Below are positions 19,366-29,916 of a stretch of DNA of 64,000 bases, in pieces. The notes beneath the pieces were generated by a model. It was not told where the DNA came from. It did no database searches and saw only the letters and a program-made list of their open reading frames with translations. Source of the stretch: Jeotgalibacillus sp. S-D1 (GTDB lineage: Bacteria > Bacillota > Bacilli > Bacillales > Jeotgalibacillaceae); assembly GCF_004358665.1 (NCBI RefSeq), contig NZ_SMZR01000008.1, positions 1 through 64,000 on the forward strand, given 5' to 3'. Positions within the stretch are counted from its first letter, which is position 1, and each line of letters starts with the position of its first letter. The translations under genes were made by a program, and so were the position numbers.

Positions 19366-20319
19366 TCAATCATATAAACTGTTTTTCAGCGTAACCGTTT
19401 TATCCTGTTCAACAACATCCTGCTCGCGAAGCTGATCCAGTGGAGCAAATACTGTTAGATGACGATAGAGATTTTGGAATTCTGCAGGCAGCAAACCTCC
19501 AAATTCACCGTCAAGATTAAGCTGCACTTTTTCTTTAGCTGTGACCTTAATATGATTGGCTTTCACATACACCAAATGTGGATCATTTAAATGTTCCCCG
19601 CGCAGTGCTAATGAAATAATACGGATGGTTTCAGCCAGATTGGTTTTCTTCAAAAACATAAGCGTAAACAATCCATCGTTAATAGAAGAATCAGGTGCAA
19701 GCTTTTCAAATCCGCCAACTGAATTGGTCAGGCCGACAAGAAATATCATTACTTCTCCTTCAAATACTTTGCCGTCATACTCAATCCGCACATCAGATGG
19801 TTTGAAGGAAGGGAGCATCTCAATTCCTTTTAAATAGTAGGCAAGCTGACCAAGCATGGTTTTTAGCTTGCTTGGCACTTCATAAGTCAGTTCTGTAATA
19901 CGGCCACCGCCAGCGATATTAATGAAATACCGGTTATTCATGCGGCCAAGATCAACAGGAATGGTCTCGCCTTTTAAAATAACATCGAGTGCCTTATCAA
20001 TGTCGCGCGGAATGTGCAGGGCCCGGGCAAAGTCATTGGTTGTCCCCATGGGGATCAGGCCAAGCTTTGGACGGTTTGGTTTTTCAGCCAGGCCATTCAC
20101 CACTTCGTTCAGCGTCCCGTCTCCCCCTGCAGCGATCACCAGGTCATAACCGCGTTTCACAGCAGTTTCTGCCGCAATTGTCGCGTCCCCTTCGCTAGTC
20201 GTCGCATGACACGAGGCTTCGTAACCTGCTTGTTCAAGCTTCATCAGTACATCTGGCAAATGCTTTTTAAACAGCTCTCTGCCTGATGTAGGGTTATAAA
20301 TAATTCTCGCTCTTTTCAT
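19366..20319 (-). CDS. dgkB: Diacylglycerol kinase DgkB
   Basis: 317 residues of the DAGK catalytic family. NPTSG (9-13), the phosphate-binding GGDGT (65-69) in AAGGDGTLNEVVNG, and PMGTTNDFARA (90-100) are diagnostic. DgkB phosphorylates diacylglycerol released during lipoteichoic acid synthesis so it re-enters phospholipid synthesis. Position next to rlmCD matches B. subtilis yerQ-yerS. About 14 residues longer at the C-terminus than the B. subtilis protein as I recall it. Confidence 0.9.
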   Translation of the reverse strand: MKRARIIYNPTSGRELFKKHLPDVLMKLEQAGYEASCHATTSEGDATIAAETAVKRGYDLVIAAGGDGTLNEVVNGLAEKPNRPKLGLIPMGTTNDFARALHIPRDIDKALDVILKGETIPVDLGRMNNRYFINIAGGGRITELTYEVPSKLKTMLGQLAYYLKGIEMLPSFKPSDVRIEYDGKVFEGEVMIFLVGLTNSVGGFEKLAPDSSINDGLFTLMFLKKTNLAETIRIISLALRGEHLNDPHLVYVKANHIKVTAKEKVQLNLDGEFGGLLPAEFQNLYRHLTVFAPLDQLREQDVVEQDKTVTLKNSLYD

Positions 20320-20433
20320 AACTTCTCATCCTAATCTTTATAGAATAATGCTTAATTTATATGACTTAATTGTCATTAATAGAAAAAATATCGTTTGCTG
20401 ATTATTGAATAGATGTGAGTAATGATTATGCAA

Positions 20434-20471
20434 ACAAAAAAAGATAAGCTGGAAACTTCCAGCTTATCTTT
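20434..20471 (-). terminator. Terminator of the thioredoxin-like gene
   Basis: Perfect 15-bp stem AAAGATAAGCTGGAA / TTCCAGCTTATCTTT with a two-base loop, followed by T-rich sequence on the minus strand. Confidence 0.9.
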
Positions 20472-20518
20472 ATCATACCTCCAATTAAAGGAGATTTCCA
20501 CTGTCAAGTATGAAATCT

Positions 20519-21076
20519 TTATAACGGCTGCAAGGTTGCCTTTAATTCTCCATAAACCTCAAGCCAAAAATCCTCCCGCTCTTTATAGGCAGCCGTAAGC
20601 TGTTTTATCAGCAGTTCCTGTCCCGCTTTAAAGGCCTCATCTTCTTTTGCAGGCAGTTCGCTTCTGGCCTGATCCACGAAGGCTTGTACCTTTGCTGCGC
20701 GCGGGCCCCATTTTGCCACCTCTTCGCCTAGATCATTTATAAAAATAAAAATAGGTATAGAGCGAGCAGTTCCATTAGTTAAGTATTGATCCATCAGATC
20801 AGCATGTTCATCCCTCAATATAAATCGAATATCAAGATTGGCGGCCTTTCCAAGAGCAATCAGAACAGGATTGTTCATCATCGCATCACCGCACCAATCC
20901 TCTGTAATGACAATCACTCTTAAATTCCTTGAAGCAAGCTGATCAAAAAAAGCCTGATCATCCGGCAGATTGAATTCCTGCAATACATGCTCCATATTGT
21001 CTTTATGGAACGTCATCTGGCTTATGTATTCTTCTATTGTTAAGCCTTTATTAAACCAATAATTTAATGCGGTCAT
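20519..21076 (-). CDS. Thioredoxin-fold family protein
   Basis: 185 residues from the ATG at 21076, preferred because AGAGGTG lies six bases before it; a GTG three codons upstream overlaps that site. The fold signature is VIVITEDWCGD with the active site WCGD at 61-64: the second Cys of the usual CxxC is Asp. The later cis-Pro region IPIFIFINDLGEE is present. Such one-Cys thioredoxin-like proteins are common in Bacillaceae and of uncertain function. Single gene with its own terminator. Confidence 0.75.
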   Translation of the reverse strand: MTALNYWFNKGLTIEEYISQMTFHKDNMEHVLQEFNLPDDQAFFDQLASRNLRVIVITEDWCGDAMMNNPVLIALGKAANLDIRFILRDEHADLMDQYLTNGTARSIPIFIFINDLGEEVAKWGPRAAKVQAFVDQARSELPAKEDEAFKAGQELLIKQLTAAYKEREDFWLEVYGELKATLQPL

Positions 21077-21160
21077 GTTTGACACCTCTTTATATGGATT
21101 TTCTATTAGAATGGCATACTGGCAATCTTTTTACCATTATTTTGATTCTGTAATTTCCAC

Positions 21161-21209
21161 AAAAAAACTGCCTCCCAATGTGTCAGCTCATGCTGACAGG
21201 GAGGCAGTT
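21161..21209 (-). terminator. Terminator of the gatCAB operon
   Basis: AACTGCCTCCC / GGGAGGCAGTT enclosing an inner TGTCAGC/GCTGACA stem, followed by seven T on the minus strand. Confidence 0.9.
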
Positions 21210-21219
21210 AGGTCATGTA

Positions 21220-22653
21220 TTATCTATTTTTAATTTCCTGATTCAGAAGTTTATTTACCATCGGCGGATTTGCCTGACCTTTTGAGGCCTTCATAATCTG
21301 GCCGACCAGGAAGCCGATTGCACGGTCTTTACCATTTTTAAAGTCTTCAATGGATTGCGGATTGGCATCCAAAACATCCGTAACATATTTTAGCAATTCG
21401 CCTTCATCCGAAATTTGAACAAGACCCTTATCTTTTACGATCTTTTTCGGATCGCCGCCTTTTTCAATCAGTTCTTTAAAGACTTTTTTAGCAATTTTAG
21501 ATGAAATCGTTCCATCCTCGATCAGCTTGATCATGCCAGCAAGTCCTTGCGGAGTCAGTGCAACCTCTTTCAGTTCCTTCTGCCCGGCATTTAAATAAGC
21601 AGATACTTCTCCCATCAGCCAGTTGGAAGCCAGTTTAGGATCTGCCCCCTGCTCAAGTGTTGCTTCGAAGAAATCTGACATTTCTTTTGTAAGAGTTAAC
21701 ACCATCGCATCATAGCCAGGGAGACCAAGATCTTCCACATAGCGCTTTTTGCGTGCGTCAGGCAGTTCAGGTATTGTTGCGCGAACCGCTTCTCTCCACT
21801 CTTCATCAATATACATTGAAACAAGATCCGGTTCAGGGAAGTAGCGGTAGTCATCCGATCCTTCCTTCACACGCATTAACAGGGTTTTACCCGTAGCTTC
21901 ATCAAAGCGGCGTGATTCCTGCTGAATTTCTCCGCCTGAAAGCAGTACCTGCTCCTGGCGAATTTCCTCATGCTCAAGTCCTTTTTTCACATAGTTAAAC
22001 GAATTTAGGTTTTTAAGCTCCGCTTTTGTGCCAAACTCTTCCTGACCAACAGGACGCAGTGAGATATTGGCATCACAGCGAAGTGACCCTTCTTCCATCT
22101 TACAGTCAGATACGCCGGTGTATTGAATAATCGATTTGACCTTTTCTAAGTAAGCATAGGCTTCTGCAGGCGTACGCAGGTCAGGCTCAGAAACGATCTC
22201 AATTAGCGGTGTTCCCTGACGGTTGTAGTCACAAAGAGAATAACCCTTGTCGGTATGCGTCAGTTTCCCTGCATCTTCTTCTAAATGAAGACGGGTAATG
22301 CCGATGCGCTTTTTATAGCCATCCACTTCGATTTCCACCCAGCCATGTTCGCCAATCGGCTGATCAAACTGAGAAATCTGATATGCCTTTGGATTATCCG
22401 GATAAAAGTAATTTTTGCGGTCAAATTTAGTAGACTCTGCAATTTCGCAGTTTAAAGCCATTGCAGCTTTCATGCCCCACTCCACTGCCCGCTTATTGAT
22501 TACAGGTAAAACCCCCGGATAGCCAAGATCAATTACATTTGTGTTTGTGTTCGGTTCTGCACCAAAATGAGCAGGTGCAGGAGAGAACATTTTGGAGTCA
22601 GTTTTTAATTCCACGTGAACTTCAAGTCCAATAATCGTTTCAAAATTCGTCAT
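21220..22653 (-). CDS. gatB: Asp-tRNA(Asn)/Glu-tRNA(Gln) amidotransferase subunit B
   Basis: 477 residues, normal length. The N-terminal signature IGLEVHVEL and the [16 protein letters not shown] block are typical of GatB, which phosphorylates the misacylated tRNA before transamidation; the C-terminal YqeY-like domain ends in [16 protein letters not shown]. Last gene of gatCAB, 12 bases after gatA, with AGGAGGG before the ATG. Confidence 0.96.
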   Translation of the reverse strand: MTNFETIIGLEVHVELKTDSKMFSPAPAHFGAEPNTNTNVIDLGYPGVLPVINKRAVEWGMKAAMALNCEIAESTKFDRKNYFYPDNPKAYQISQFDQPIGEHGWVEIEVDGYKKRIGITRLHLEEDAGKLTHTDKGYSLCDYNRQGTPLIEIVSEPDLRTPAEAYAYLEKVKSIIQYTGVSDCKMEEGSLRCDANISLRPVGQEEFGTKAELKNLNSFNYVKKGLEHEEIRQEQVLLSGGEIQQESRRFDEATGKTLLMRVKEGSDDYRYFPEPDLVSMYIDEEWREAVRATIPELPDARKKRYVEDLGLPGYDAMVLTLTKEMSDFFEATLEQGADPKLASNWLMGEVSAYLNAGQKELKEVALTPQGLAGMIKLIEDGTISSKIAKKVFKELIEKGGDPKKIVKDKGLVQISDEGELLKYVTDVLDANPQSIEDFKNGKDRAIGFLVGQIMKASKGQANPPMVNKLLNQEIKNR

Positions 22654-22665
22654 ATTTTCTCCCTC

Positions 22666-24123
22666 CTACAATTCTGGTCGCAGTGTATGATGATCAGTTG
22701 CTTGCTCAAATGCGTGAGCAACACGGTATACAGTGCTTTCATCAAAATGCTTGCCGATTATTTGCAGACCAAGAGGCAGACCGCTGCTTGAAAGTCCTGC
22801 CGGTACAGAAATTCCCGGCACTCCGGCAAGGTTAACCGGAATCGTTAAAATATCGTTGGCATACATCGTTAGAGGATCATCCACTTTTTCACCAATTTTA
22901 AATGATGGTGTTGGTGTAGTTGGTCCGACTACTACATCATATTGTTCGAAGATTTGATCAAAGTCCTGTTTAATCAGTGTACGCACCTGCTGGGCTTTTT
23001 TATAATACGCATCATAATAGCCTGAGCTTAGGGCATACGTTCCGAGCATAATACGGCGTTTCACTTCATCCCCAAAGCCTTCAGCACGCGTCTTTTTATA
23101 AAGGTCAATCAAATTTTCCGCATTCTCTGCACGATATCCATAGCGAATTCCATCAAAACGTGCAAGGTTAGCCGATGCTTCTGAAGAAGAAAGCAGGTAG
23201 TATGTTGCTACTCCGTATTTAGAGTGAGGCAATGATACCTCGTCCACCGTAGCTCCCAAACCTTCTAGCACTTTTAATGCTTCACGGACGGATTGACGAA
23301 CTTCCTCGCTTACACCCTCGCCCATGTATTCTTTTGGCACAGCGATTTTTAATCCTTTAATGTCACCAGTCAATGCAGATTTGTAATCCGGCACTTCCAC
23401 ATTTGCAGAGGTTGAATCATTTGGGTCAAGTCCAGCAATCGCTTGAAGAAGGTAGGCATTATCTTCAACGTTGCGTGTGATCGGTCCAATTTGATCAAGA
23501 GAAGATGCGAATGCAATCAGTCCGAAGCGGGATACACGTCCATAGGTTGGTTTTAAACCGACTACGCCGCAAAATGAAGCAGGCTGGCGAATCGATCCGC
23601 CTGTATCGGATCCAAGTGAAAATGGAACTTCTCCTGCTGCCACAGCCGCTGCTGATCCGCCTGATGATCCACCCGGAACGGTTTCTAAATTCCACGGGTT
23701 TTTAGTTTTAGCAAAATGAGAGTTTTCTGTTGATGATCCCATCGCAAACTCATCCATGTTCAATTTCCCAATCGTAATGGCATCCGCAGCAAAGAGTTTA
23801 TCTGCAACAGTTGAATTATAAATTGGATCGAAATTGCCAAGAATTTTACTTGCTGCCGTAGTGCGAAGACCTTTCGTTACGATATTGTCTTTTACACCAA
23901 CAGGCATACCAAAAAGCATGCCCTGGCCGTCTGCTGAAAGCTTGCTCTGCAGGGACTCGGCTTGTGCCAATGCGCGTTCTTCATCCAATGTCAGGAAGGC
24001 TTGAACCCTATCATCCACTTCTGAAATGCGCTTGTATGATTCACGTACAAGATCCGTAACGGTAATTTCTTTTTTATGTAGAAGACCTTGAAGATCTGCT
24101 AGCTTATGCTCAAATAATGACAT
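22666..24123 (-). CDS. gatA: Asp-tRNA(Asn)/Glu-tRNA(Gln) amidotransferase subunit A
   Basis: 485 residues. Amidase-signature protein with the Lys78, Ser153 and Ser177 triad visible in [17 protein letters not shown] and [12 protein letters not shown]. It releases ammonia from glutamine and passes it to GatB. Lies 12 bases after gatC and 12 before gatB. Confidence 0.96.
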   Translation of the reverse strand: MSLFEHKLADLQGLLHKKEITVTDLVRESYKRISEVDDRVQAFLTLDEERALAQAESLQSKLSADGQGMLFGMPVGVKDNIVTKGLRTTAASKILGNFDPIYNSTVADKLFAADAITIGKLNMDEFAMGSSTENSHFAKTKNPWNLETVPGGSSGGSAAAVAAGEVPFSLGSDTGGSIRQPASFCGVVGLKPTYGRVSRFGLIAFASSLDQIGPITRNVEDNAYLLQAIAGLDPNDSTSANVEVPDYKSALTGDIKGLKIAVPKEYMGEGVSEEVRQSVREALKVLEGLGATVDEVSLPHSKYGVATYYLLSSSEASANLARFDGIRYGYRAENAENLIDLYKKTRAEGFGDEVKRRIMLGTYALSSGYYDAYYKKAQQVRTLIKQDFDQIFEQYDVVVGPTTPTPSFKIGEKVDDPLTMYANDILTIPVNLAGVPGISVPAGLSSSGLPLGLQIIGKHFDESTVYRVAHAFEQATDHHTLRPEL

Positions 24124-24135
24124 TCTTTTCCCTCC

Positions 24136-24426
24136 CTATTCCAGTATTGTCGGCACCTTAACTTGTCCATCCTGATGGTCCGGTGCATTTTTTAGTACTT
24201 CTTCACGTGGAAGGCCTTTGCCTGATTTATCTTCACGCATAATATTTTTCATTTCAAGAACATGTGTCGTTGGCTCCACATTAGAAGTGTCAAGCTCATT
24301 CAGCTGCTCTGCAAATGTAATGATCGAGCCTAATTGATCAGCAAATTTTTCTGCTTCCTGTTCTGTAATAGACAGGCGGGCCAAGTGGGCTACGTGCTTT
24401 ACTTCATCTGTTGTAATTTTTGTCAT
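24136..24426 (-). CDS. gatC: Asp-tRNA(Asn)/Glu-tRNA(Gln) amidotransferase subunit C
   Basis: 96 residues from the ATG at 24426, where GGAGGTGA lies eight bases upstream; the frame runs 17 codons further without a site. [16 protein letters not shown] and the C-terminal AP(D)[13 protein letters not shown] are typical. GatC is the small stabilising subunit. First gene of the operon. Confidence 0.94.
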   Translation of the reverse strand: MTKITTDEVKHVAHLARLSITEQEAEKFADQLGSIITFAEQLNELDTSNVEPTTHVLEMKNIMREDKSGKGLPREEVLKNAPDHQDGQVKVPTILE

Positions 24427-24472
24427 TGTGTAAGTCACCTCCGCGATTGTTCGAACACTCACAATACTGTTT

Positions 24473-24502
24473 ATCATACCAAAAATGCACTTTATAAGGC
24501 AA
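24473..24502 (-). promoter_or_regulatory. Sigma-A promoter of gatCAB
   Basis: On the minus strand TTGCCT (24497-24502), 18 bases, TATGAT (24473-24478), about 47 bases before gatC. Confidence 0.65.
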
Positions 24503-24706
24503 ATTGCTTTGAACTTTTTCTTTTTCCAGCCTTCTTTTCAACTGTATGAACCAATTTTTTTGGAATTCAATTACAAAACCGTCCCATTTTAAATAGAAGA
24601 AACTTTTTTCCAATAGGGTTGGGGTGGTCATCTAAACATCCTTTAAAGGATTGGTTCATTTCCGTGCTGGCGGGGTTTTTTGCAGGGTTTCGGGATTTGA
24701 GCGTTG

Positions 24707-25164
24707 GCGTTTATCGCTCATATTTTTCTGTTTATCGATCATCTTAGCAGGTTTATCGATCAACTTTCACCACTTATCGAACTAGTTTCTGCTTTTATCG
24801 GTCTCGCGGCACCAGGACGGCGGTTTATCTTACTTGTTTTCACTTTTATCGATCACCTTTTCCACTTTATCGATCACCTTTCCGTTTTTATCGGTCTCAG
24901 ACGGTACTTGGCGCGTGCCGCTCACTTGCCTGGAACGGAGGCATGAAGCCATAGTCGTTTATCGATCATCTTTTTCCGTTTATCCATCATCTCAAACGGT
25001 TTATCGATCAACTTTCACCACACATCGAACTAGTTTCTGCTTTTATCGGCCTCGCGGCACCCGGACGACGGTTTATCTTACTTGTTTTCACTTTTATCGA
25101 TCACCTTTTCCACTTTATCGATCACCTTTCCGTTTTTATCGGTCTCAGACGGTACTTGGCGCGT
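24707..25164. repeat. 21-bp helically phased repeat array, core TTATCGATCA
   Basis: Units of 21 bases such as GTTTATCGATCATCTTAGCAG and GTTTATCGATCAACTTTCACC run head to tail, with cores TTATCGATCA or variants (TTATCGGTC, TTATCCATC, TTATCGCTC). A 9-base break occurs in each half. The period equals two helical turns. There are roughly ten units in the left half and a similar number in the right half. Confidence 0.8.
24750..25164. repeat. 167-bp direct duplication within the array (24750-24916 and 24998-25164)
   Basis: The two 167-base blocks differ at about five positions and start 248 bases apart. Both end in GGTACTTGGCGCGT. This is a recent segmental duplication of part of the 21-bp array. 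Confidence 0.85.
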
Positions 25165-25256
25165 AACCCTGCTATGCTTCCCCTGTAATTCCCGCCTGCT
25201 GCCCACGTGCCCGTTTTTCAATCATTTCACATGATGTTTCTTTCGCCCAGCACCAA

Positions 25257-25304
25257 ACAAAAACTGCCCTCACACGAATCTTATCTTGTTCGTGAGGGCA
25301 GTTT
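25257..25304 (-). terminator. Terminator of the yueI homologue
   Basis: ACTGCCCTCAC-CGAA pairs with TTCGTGAGGGCAGT (one bulge), loop TCTTATCTTG; T tract on the minus strand side. Confidence 0.85.
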
Positions 25305-25347
25305 AATGAGTTTTCTCCCAGCCTTCAAAGACTTAAATAAGCAGTTA

Positions 25348-25782
25348 CTATTTAAACAGCCGCTTAAAAAAAGAAGGCTTTTTCCTTTTTTCTTCAGCGG
25401 AAGATCTTTTTCTTTTAGGCACATCAATCTGTTCGTTGTCCACTGCATCCTCATGAGCAAGCACCAGTCCGTATTCGGAATTATGCTCCTTGTTGGAAAC
25501 AACTGAATACGTAATTCTATGGCGGTCAGCAAGCTGAATATATTTTGAGAGATATTGATAATTCATATTGCCGTTAAGAAATAACTGCAATGAGGGATGC
25601 GCCTTCATTGCCTTTTCGATTTCAGGATACGGCGTGTCTTCTCTCACTTGGTTTTGCAGTAGGACAACTTCAATTCTTTCTCTTATCGAGCCAAGATACA
25701 GCCTTCTTTCATCGGGCAAGGTTTCCCTTGCTCCGTAAATGCCATCTTGAATATAATCATCAACATTTTTTTGATTCGACAT
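25348..25782 (-). CDS. YueI family protein (DUF1694)
   Basis: 144 residues. The LGSIRERIEVVLLQNQV, FLNGNMNYQYLSKYIQLA and NKEHNSEYGLVLAHEDAV segments are typical of YueI/DUF1694, a small Firmicutes family of unknown function. The C-terminus is very basic (KRKRSSAEEKRKKPSFFKRLFK). AGAGGTG precedes the ATG. Single gene with its own terminator. Confidence 0.85.
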   Translation of the reverse strand: MSNQKNVDDYIQDGIYGARETLPDERRLYLGSIRERIEVVLLQNQVREDTPYPEIEKAMKAHPSLQLFLNGNMNYQYLSKYIQLADRHRITYSVVSNKEHNSEYGLVLAHEDAVDNEQIDVPKRKRSSAEEKRKKPSFFKRLFK

Positions 25783-26263
25783 GGAAACACCTCTCTTCTT
25801 GCTAGTGTGTCCATTGTAAGGGAAAAATAAGACGATTTCATAGCCAAAGGGTTCAGCCTTTTCCGGAACTCACGGAATGCCCTTTGACCCACTGCTCTTT
25901 TTAGGGAGATGGATGTATAATTTTCGCTCATTGGAGTGAAAATAAATTGATGCATTACAACCTATTCTAAGCTATCTGGTGAAAACGCCTTCTTTCGATG
26001 CTGGTTTAAAGCAATTTGAATTATTTTTTTCATATGATCATTGAAATTAAACTGAAAAATAAACGATCTAAATTTTTAGAATAGTTTTACTTTATAATAT
26101 ATAAAAAATGCCTGTAAACCTTATTAGAGTAAGGGAATAAGTCTATTTTACCATCTGTTTCCTAGTTTAGACCTCTTGAATAATGGTTATTAGTTTGTTA
26201 GGTTATTCAACTGTAGGTGTCTTCAACAGAATCTGACACAAAATTTATAAAGGAGGAGATTTG
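25783..26263. other. Upstream region of the putP/opuE gene
   Basis: No gene is seen. A possible sigma-B promoter is at 26165-26190. A TATAAT at about 26091 lacks a good -35. The left part carries only the upstream flank of yueI. Confidence 0.4.
26165..26190 (+). promoter_or_regulatory. Candidate sigma-B promoter
   Basis: GTTTAG, 14 bases, GGTTAT is close to the sigma-B pattern GTTTAA-N12-15-GGGTAT (two differences). In B. subtilis opuE is known to have a sigma-B promoter, which supports the reading. The leader would be about 70 bases. Confidence 0.3.
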
Positions 26264-27763
26264 ATGGACGTCGTAGAGATTGGATTTGAAGTTTACATTT
26301 CGCTCGCGATTTATTTTATCGCCATGCTGGGCATTGGTTATTATGCCTATAAAAAATCCACTGGCGATTTATCGGAGTACATGCTGGGAGGCAGGAAAGT
26401 AGGACCTGCTGTTACTGCACTATCTGCCGGCGCTTCTGATATGAGTGGCTGGATGCTGCTTGGTCTACCAGGCTCGATCTATGTTTCCGGGCTTTCGGGC
26501 ATGTGGATTGCGGTTGGTTTATCAATCGGTGCATATTTAAATTATATTTTAGTGGCCCCTCGTTTACGTACTTATACTGAGGTGGCAAATGATTCGATTA
26601 CGATTCCGGATTATTTTGAAAATCGTTTTGTTGATAATACGAAGATTCTACGTTTAGTTTCTGCAGTTGTAATCATTATCTTCTTCACCGTTTATACCTC
26701 ATCAGGAATGGTGGCCGGGGGAGTACTTTTTGAAAGTGCTTTTGGCATCGACTATTTCACAGGTTTGATTATTACAGCAGCTGTTGTTCTCGCTTATACG
26801 CTGTTTGGAGGCTTCCTGGCAGTTAGTATTACCGACTTTGTACAGGGCTGTATTATGTTTGTTGCGCTAATCCTTGTTCCTGTTGTTGCTTTTATGGAGC
26901 TTGGCGGCGTGGGACCGACATTTGATACGCTTGCAGCAGTTGATCCGACACTTACTTCACTTTTTGAAGGAACAACAGCACTAGGGTTAATTGGTTTGCT
27001 TGCATGGGGACTTGGGTATTTTGGCCAGCCTCATATAATCGTTCGTTTTATGGCAATTCGGGATGTAAAATCATTGAAAACTGCCAGACGAATTGGCATG
27101 ACATGGATGATCGTAGCAATTATCGGTGCACTATTTACCGGTTTGACTGGACTGGCTTATATTACGACCACTGGCCAGGAGCTTGCTGATCCGGAGACCA
27201 TTTTTGTGTTTTTCTCTCAAGTTCTGTTCCACCCGATTATTTCCGGTTTCCTTCTAGCGGCAATTCTTGCAGCAATCATGAGCACGATTTCTTCTCAGCT
27301 GCTTGTAACATCAAGCGCACTGACAGAAGATTTCTATAACACATTCCTAAAACGAAGCGCATCTGATAAAGAGCTTGTTTTAATTGGACGTATAGCGGTA
27401 CTGCTCGTTGCAATCGTTGCTGTTTTACTGTCGCTTGATTCAGACAGCACCATTCTTGATTTGGTAAGTAATGCCTGGGCTGGTTTTGGTTCTGCGTTTG
27501 GACCTGCAATCCTGCTGAGCCTGTACTGGAAACGCATGACTCGCTGGGGTGCACTGGCGGGAATGCTTACAGGTGCAATTACTGTCATCCTCTGGGTATA
27601 TGTATTTGAACTCAGCGGTGTATTGTATGAAATGGTTCCTGGCTTCTTCCTCAGCCTTCTTGCAATTGTGGTTGTCAGCTTATTATCTGGTAATTCACGA
27701 AAGCCGGTACGCGAAGGATATGATGCTTTCGAAAAAGTTCATAATGTGGAAAAAAATAAATAA
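26264..27763 (+). CDS. putP: Sodium/proline symporter (PutP/OpuE)
   Basis: 499 residues from ATG 26264; AAAGGAGGAG lies seven bases before it, and the preceding in-frame TTG is less well spaced. The sodium:solute symporter family is shown by about 13 hydrophobic segments, the early GGRKVGPAVTALSAGASDMSGW block and WGLGYFGQPHI. It takes up proline with Na+, for nutrition or as an osmoprotectant. The gene sits near gatCAB as opuE does in B. subtilis, favouring the osmoprotective role. Monocistronic, with a strong terminator. Confidence 0.9.
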   Translation: MDVVEIGFEVYISLAIYFIAMLGIGYYAYKKSTGDLSEYMLGGRKVGPAVTALSAGASDMSGWMLLGLPGSIYVSGLSGMWIAVGLSIGAYLNYILVAPRLRTYTEVANDSITIPDYFENRFVDNTKILRLVSAVVIIIFFTVYTSSGMVAGGVLFESAFGIDYFTGLIITAAVVLAYTLFGGFLAVSITDFVQGCIMFVALILVPVVAFMELGGVGPTFDTLAAVDPTLTSLFEGTTALGLIGLLAWGLGYFGQPHIIVRFMAIRDVKSLKTARRIGMTWMIVAIIGALFTGLTGLAYITTTGQELADPETIFVFFSQVLFHPIISGFLLAAILAAIMSTISSQLLVTSSALTEDFYNTFLKRSASDKELVLIGRIAVLLVAIVAVLLSLDSDSTILDLVSNAWAGFGSAFGPAILLSLYWKRMTRWGALAGMLTGAITVILWVYVFELSGVLYEMVPGFFLSLLAIVVVSLLSGNSRKPVREGYDAFEKVHNVEKNK

Positions 27764-27777
27764 TTATTTTACTCTGA

Positions 27778-27809
27778 ACCGAAGAGAGGAAACCTCTCTT
27801 CGGTTTTTT
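27778..27809 (+). terminator. Terminator of putP
   Basis: Perfect ACCGAAGAGAGG / CCTCTCTTCGGT stem with a three-base loop and six T. Confidence 0.92.
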
Positions 27810-28016
27810 GTGTTTTAAATGATTCATCTCCTAAAAAAAAGGGTACAGGTTTTTATACAGTCCTTACCAAAATAATAACCATTTCGGACAATTTATGCAG
27901 CGCTTTCAAAGATGTGGTAAATTAATTTTCAAAAAAACTCAATATTTCAAGGATTTTAGTCACTCTTTGTAGAATAAGTAAAAACAATCAATCTTTTGAA
28001 AGGATGAGGGCCTCTT

Positions 28017-29879
28017 ATGATTCTTGCACCAAGCGAATTTGATGTACATTTATTTCACGAAGGCACCCTTCATCGAGCGCATAAGTTATTTGGAGCTCAG
28101 TTGATAAAAATAGGGAAAAACACTGCTACAAGGTTCACCGTTTGGGCACCTCACGCACAATCTGTTTCCGTCGTTGGGAACTTCAATGGGTGGGATGCAA
28201 CTGAGAACAGACTTCTTAAGCAAAATGAAGAAGGAATTTGGAGCTTGTTGTTAAACGAGAATTTAACCGGAGAAATTTACAAATACTCGATTACAACACG
28301 CAGCGGTGAAGTCATCTTAAAAGCAGATCCCTATGGTTTTTATTCTGAACTGCGTCCGAATACTGCATCTGTTGTGTACGATTTAAAGGGCTATTCATGG
28401 AAGGATAAACTTTACAGGCAGCGGGTGCGCAGAAGGAAAGCCATTTATGAAAGACCCCTTTCCATTTACGAGCTTCACCTAAGTTCATGGAAGCAAAAAG
28501 ATGATGGCTCCTATTTTACTTATCGGGAAATGGCGGCTGAGTTAATTCCTTATATTCAGGAGCGGGGATTTACCCATATTGAACTCCTTCCTCTGACGGA
28601 ACATCCGCTTGATGCTTCCTGGGGCTATCAGGGAATCGGCTATTTCTCCCCTACCAGCCGTTTTGGGACCCCGCATGATCTCATGTACTTTATTGATCAG
28701 TGTCATCAGGCAGACATTGGCGTAATACTGGACTGGGTGCCGGGACATTTCTGCAAAGATTCCCAGGGGCTTTATTTATTTGATGGTGAACCTACCTATG
28801 AGTATGACACGTTCAGTGATCGGGAAAATGTCGAATGGGGCACAGCCAACTTCAATCTTGCTAAGGGAGAAGTAAGAAGTTTCCTGATTTCCAATGCTAT
28901 TTACTGGATGGAAACGTTCAAGATAGACGGGCTCCGCGTAGACGCTGTAGCAAACATGCTCTATTGGGCGAACAGTGAACCGCCTGCTGCCAATCCCTAC
29001 ACTGTAGAGTTTCTACAGGAATTAAATACAGCTGTTTTCAATGAAAATCCTAATTTTCTTATGATGGCTGAGGATTCAACTGACTGGCCGCAGGTAACAG
29101 CACCCGTACATGAAGGAGGGCTTGGCTTTAATTACAAGTGGAATATGGGTTGGATGAATGATGTTTTAAGTTATATGGAGATTCCTCCATTTGATCGAAG
29201 GCATCACCATCATAAAATGACCTTCTCTCTCGTATACGCTTATACTGAGAATTTTATTTTACCTTTATCTCATGACGAAGTTGTGCATGGTAAGCGCTCT
29301 CTCTTGCATAAGATGCCTGGAGAGTATTGGGAAAAGTTTGCTCAGTTAAGGCTGCTACTAAGTTTTATGATGGTTCACCCTGGCAAAAAGCTGTTATTTA
29401 TGGGAGCCGAATTTGGTCAGTTTGATGAGTGGAAATTTGTTCAGGGCTTGGATTGGTTTTTGAAGGACTATGAATCACATGCTAAAACGGACGTTTTTAC
29501 AAAGGATTTGTTAGCCTTCTACCATAGTCAAAAAGCATTATATGAATTGGATCATGATCCGGCAGGATTTGAATGGATTGACGCCGATAATGCTGAACAA
29601 AGTATTTTTACATTTATTAGAAAAGGTAAGCGAAAAAGTGATACCCTTATCATTGCCTGCAACTTTACAAATGTTGCGTACGATGTTTTTCGCATTGGAG
29701 CACCATTTAAAGGGAAATGGAAAGAAGTATTTAACAGTGATAATGGCCATTACGGAGGCTCCAATCAATCCCATGAAACCGTTGTAGCTACCGAAGATAC
29801 AGCTATACACAGTCGGGAGCAGTCCATTACAGTCAGCATACCGCCACTTGGCATGACGGTATGGAAACCAGCAAAGTGA
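28017..29879 (+). CDS. glgB: 1,4-alpha-glucan branching enzyme
   Basis: 620 residues, normal length. An N-terminal CBM48 ([21 protein letters not shown], about 40-60) precedes the GH13 barrel. The nucleophile Asp309 is in [13 protein letters not shown], the acid Glu352 in [10 protein letters not shown], and [12 protein letters not shown] is the third conserved region. It cuts alpha-1,4 chains and rejoins them as alpha-1,6 branches in glycogen. First gene of glgBCDAP; AAAGGATGAGG is upstream of the ATG. In B. subtilis the glg operon is read by sigma-E; I could not find a convincing sigma-E promoter here. Confidence 0.95.
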   Translation: MILAPSEFDVHLFHEGTLHRAHKLFGAQLIKIGKNTATRFTVWAPHAQSVSVVGNFNGWDATENRLLKQNEEGIWSLLLNENLTGEIYKYSITTRSGEVILKADPYGFYSELRPNTASVVYDLKGYSWKDKLYRQRVRRRKAIYERPLSIYELHLSSWKQKDDGSYFTYREMAAELIPYIQERGFTHIELLPLTEHPLDASWGYQGIGYFSPTSRFGTPHDLMYFIDQCHQADIGVILDWVPGHFCKDSQGLYLFDGEPTYEYDTFSDRENVEWGTANFNLAKGEVRSFLISNAIYWMETFKIDGLRVDAVANMLYWANSEPPAANPYTVEFLQELNTAVFNENPNFLMMAEDSTDWPQVTAPVHEGGLGFNYKWNMGWMNDVLSYMEIPPFDRRHHHHKMTFSLVYAYTENFILPLSHDEVVHGKRSLLHKMPGEYWEKFAQLRLLLSFMMVHPGKKLLFMGAEFGQFDEWKFVQGLDWFLKDYESHAKTDVFTKDLLAFYHSQKALYELDHDPAGFEWIDADNAEQSIFTFIRKGKRKSDTLIIACNFTNVAYDVFRIGAPFKGKWKEVFNSDNGHYGGSNQSHETVVATEDTAIHSREQSITVSIPPLGMTVWKPAK

Positions 29880-29916
29880 TGCAGCCAGACACTACGAAAT
29901 GAGGAGTTGTGACATT

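Larger units (their letters stand above)
24427..25347. other. Intergenic region dominated by a 21-bp repeat array
   Basis: Beyond the gatC promoter at the left and the yueI terminator at the right, the stretch from about 24707 to 25164 is repeats (see separate entries). Open frames across it (24704-24946, 24834-25166) simply translate the repeats and have no ribosome site. Confidence 0.7.

Noticed and set aside
24447-24460. TGTTCGAACA palindrome near gatC as LexA box
   Set aside because: The half-sites are in the reverse order and too close; LexA needs GAAC-N4-GTTC.
24707-25164. CRISPR array
   Set aside because: The units follow each other without unique spacers of constant length, and no cas gene is nearby.
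24704-25166. Frames with FIDHLxx heptads or RSxF repeats
   Set aside because: The 21-base period translates to seven residues in any frame; no ribosome site, and the frames break at the 9-base spacer or run on without a domain.
27896-27909. cre-like TGCAGCGCTTTCA before glgB
   Set aside because: It needs a one-base gap to fit the consensus; too weak to claim.
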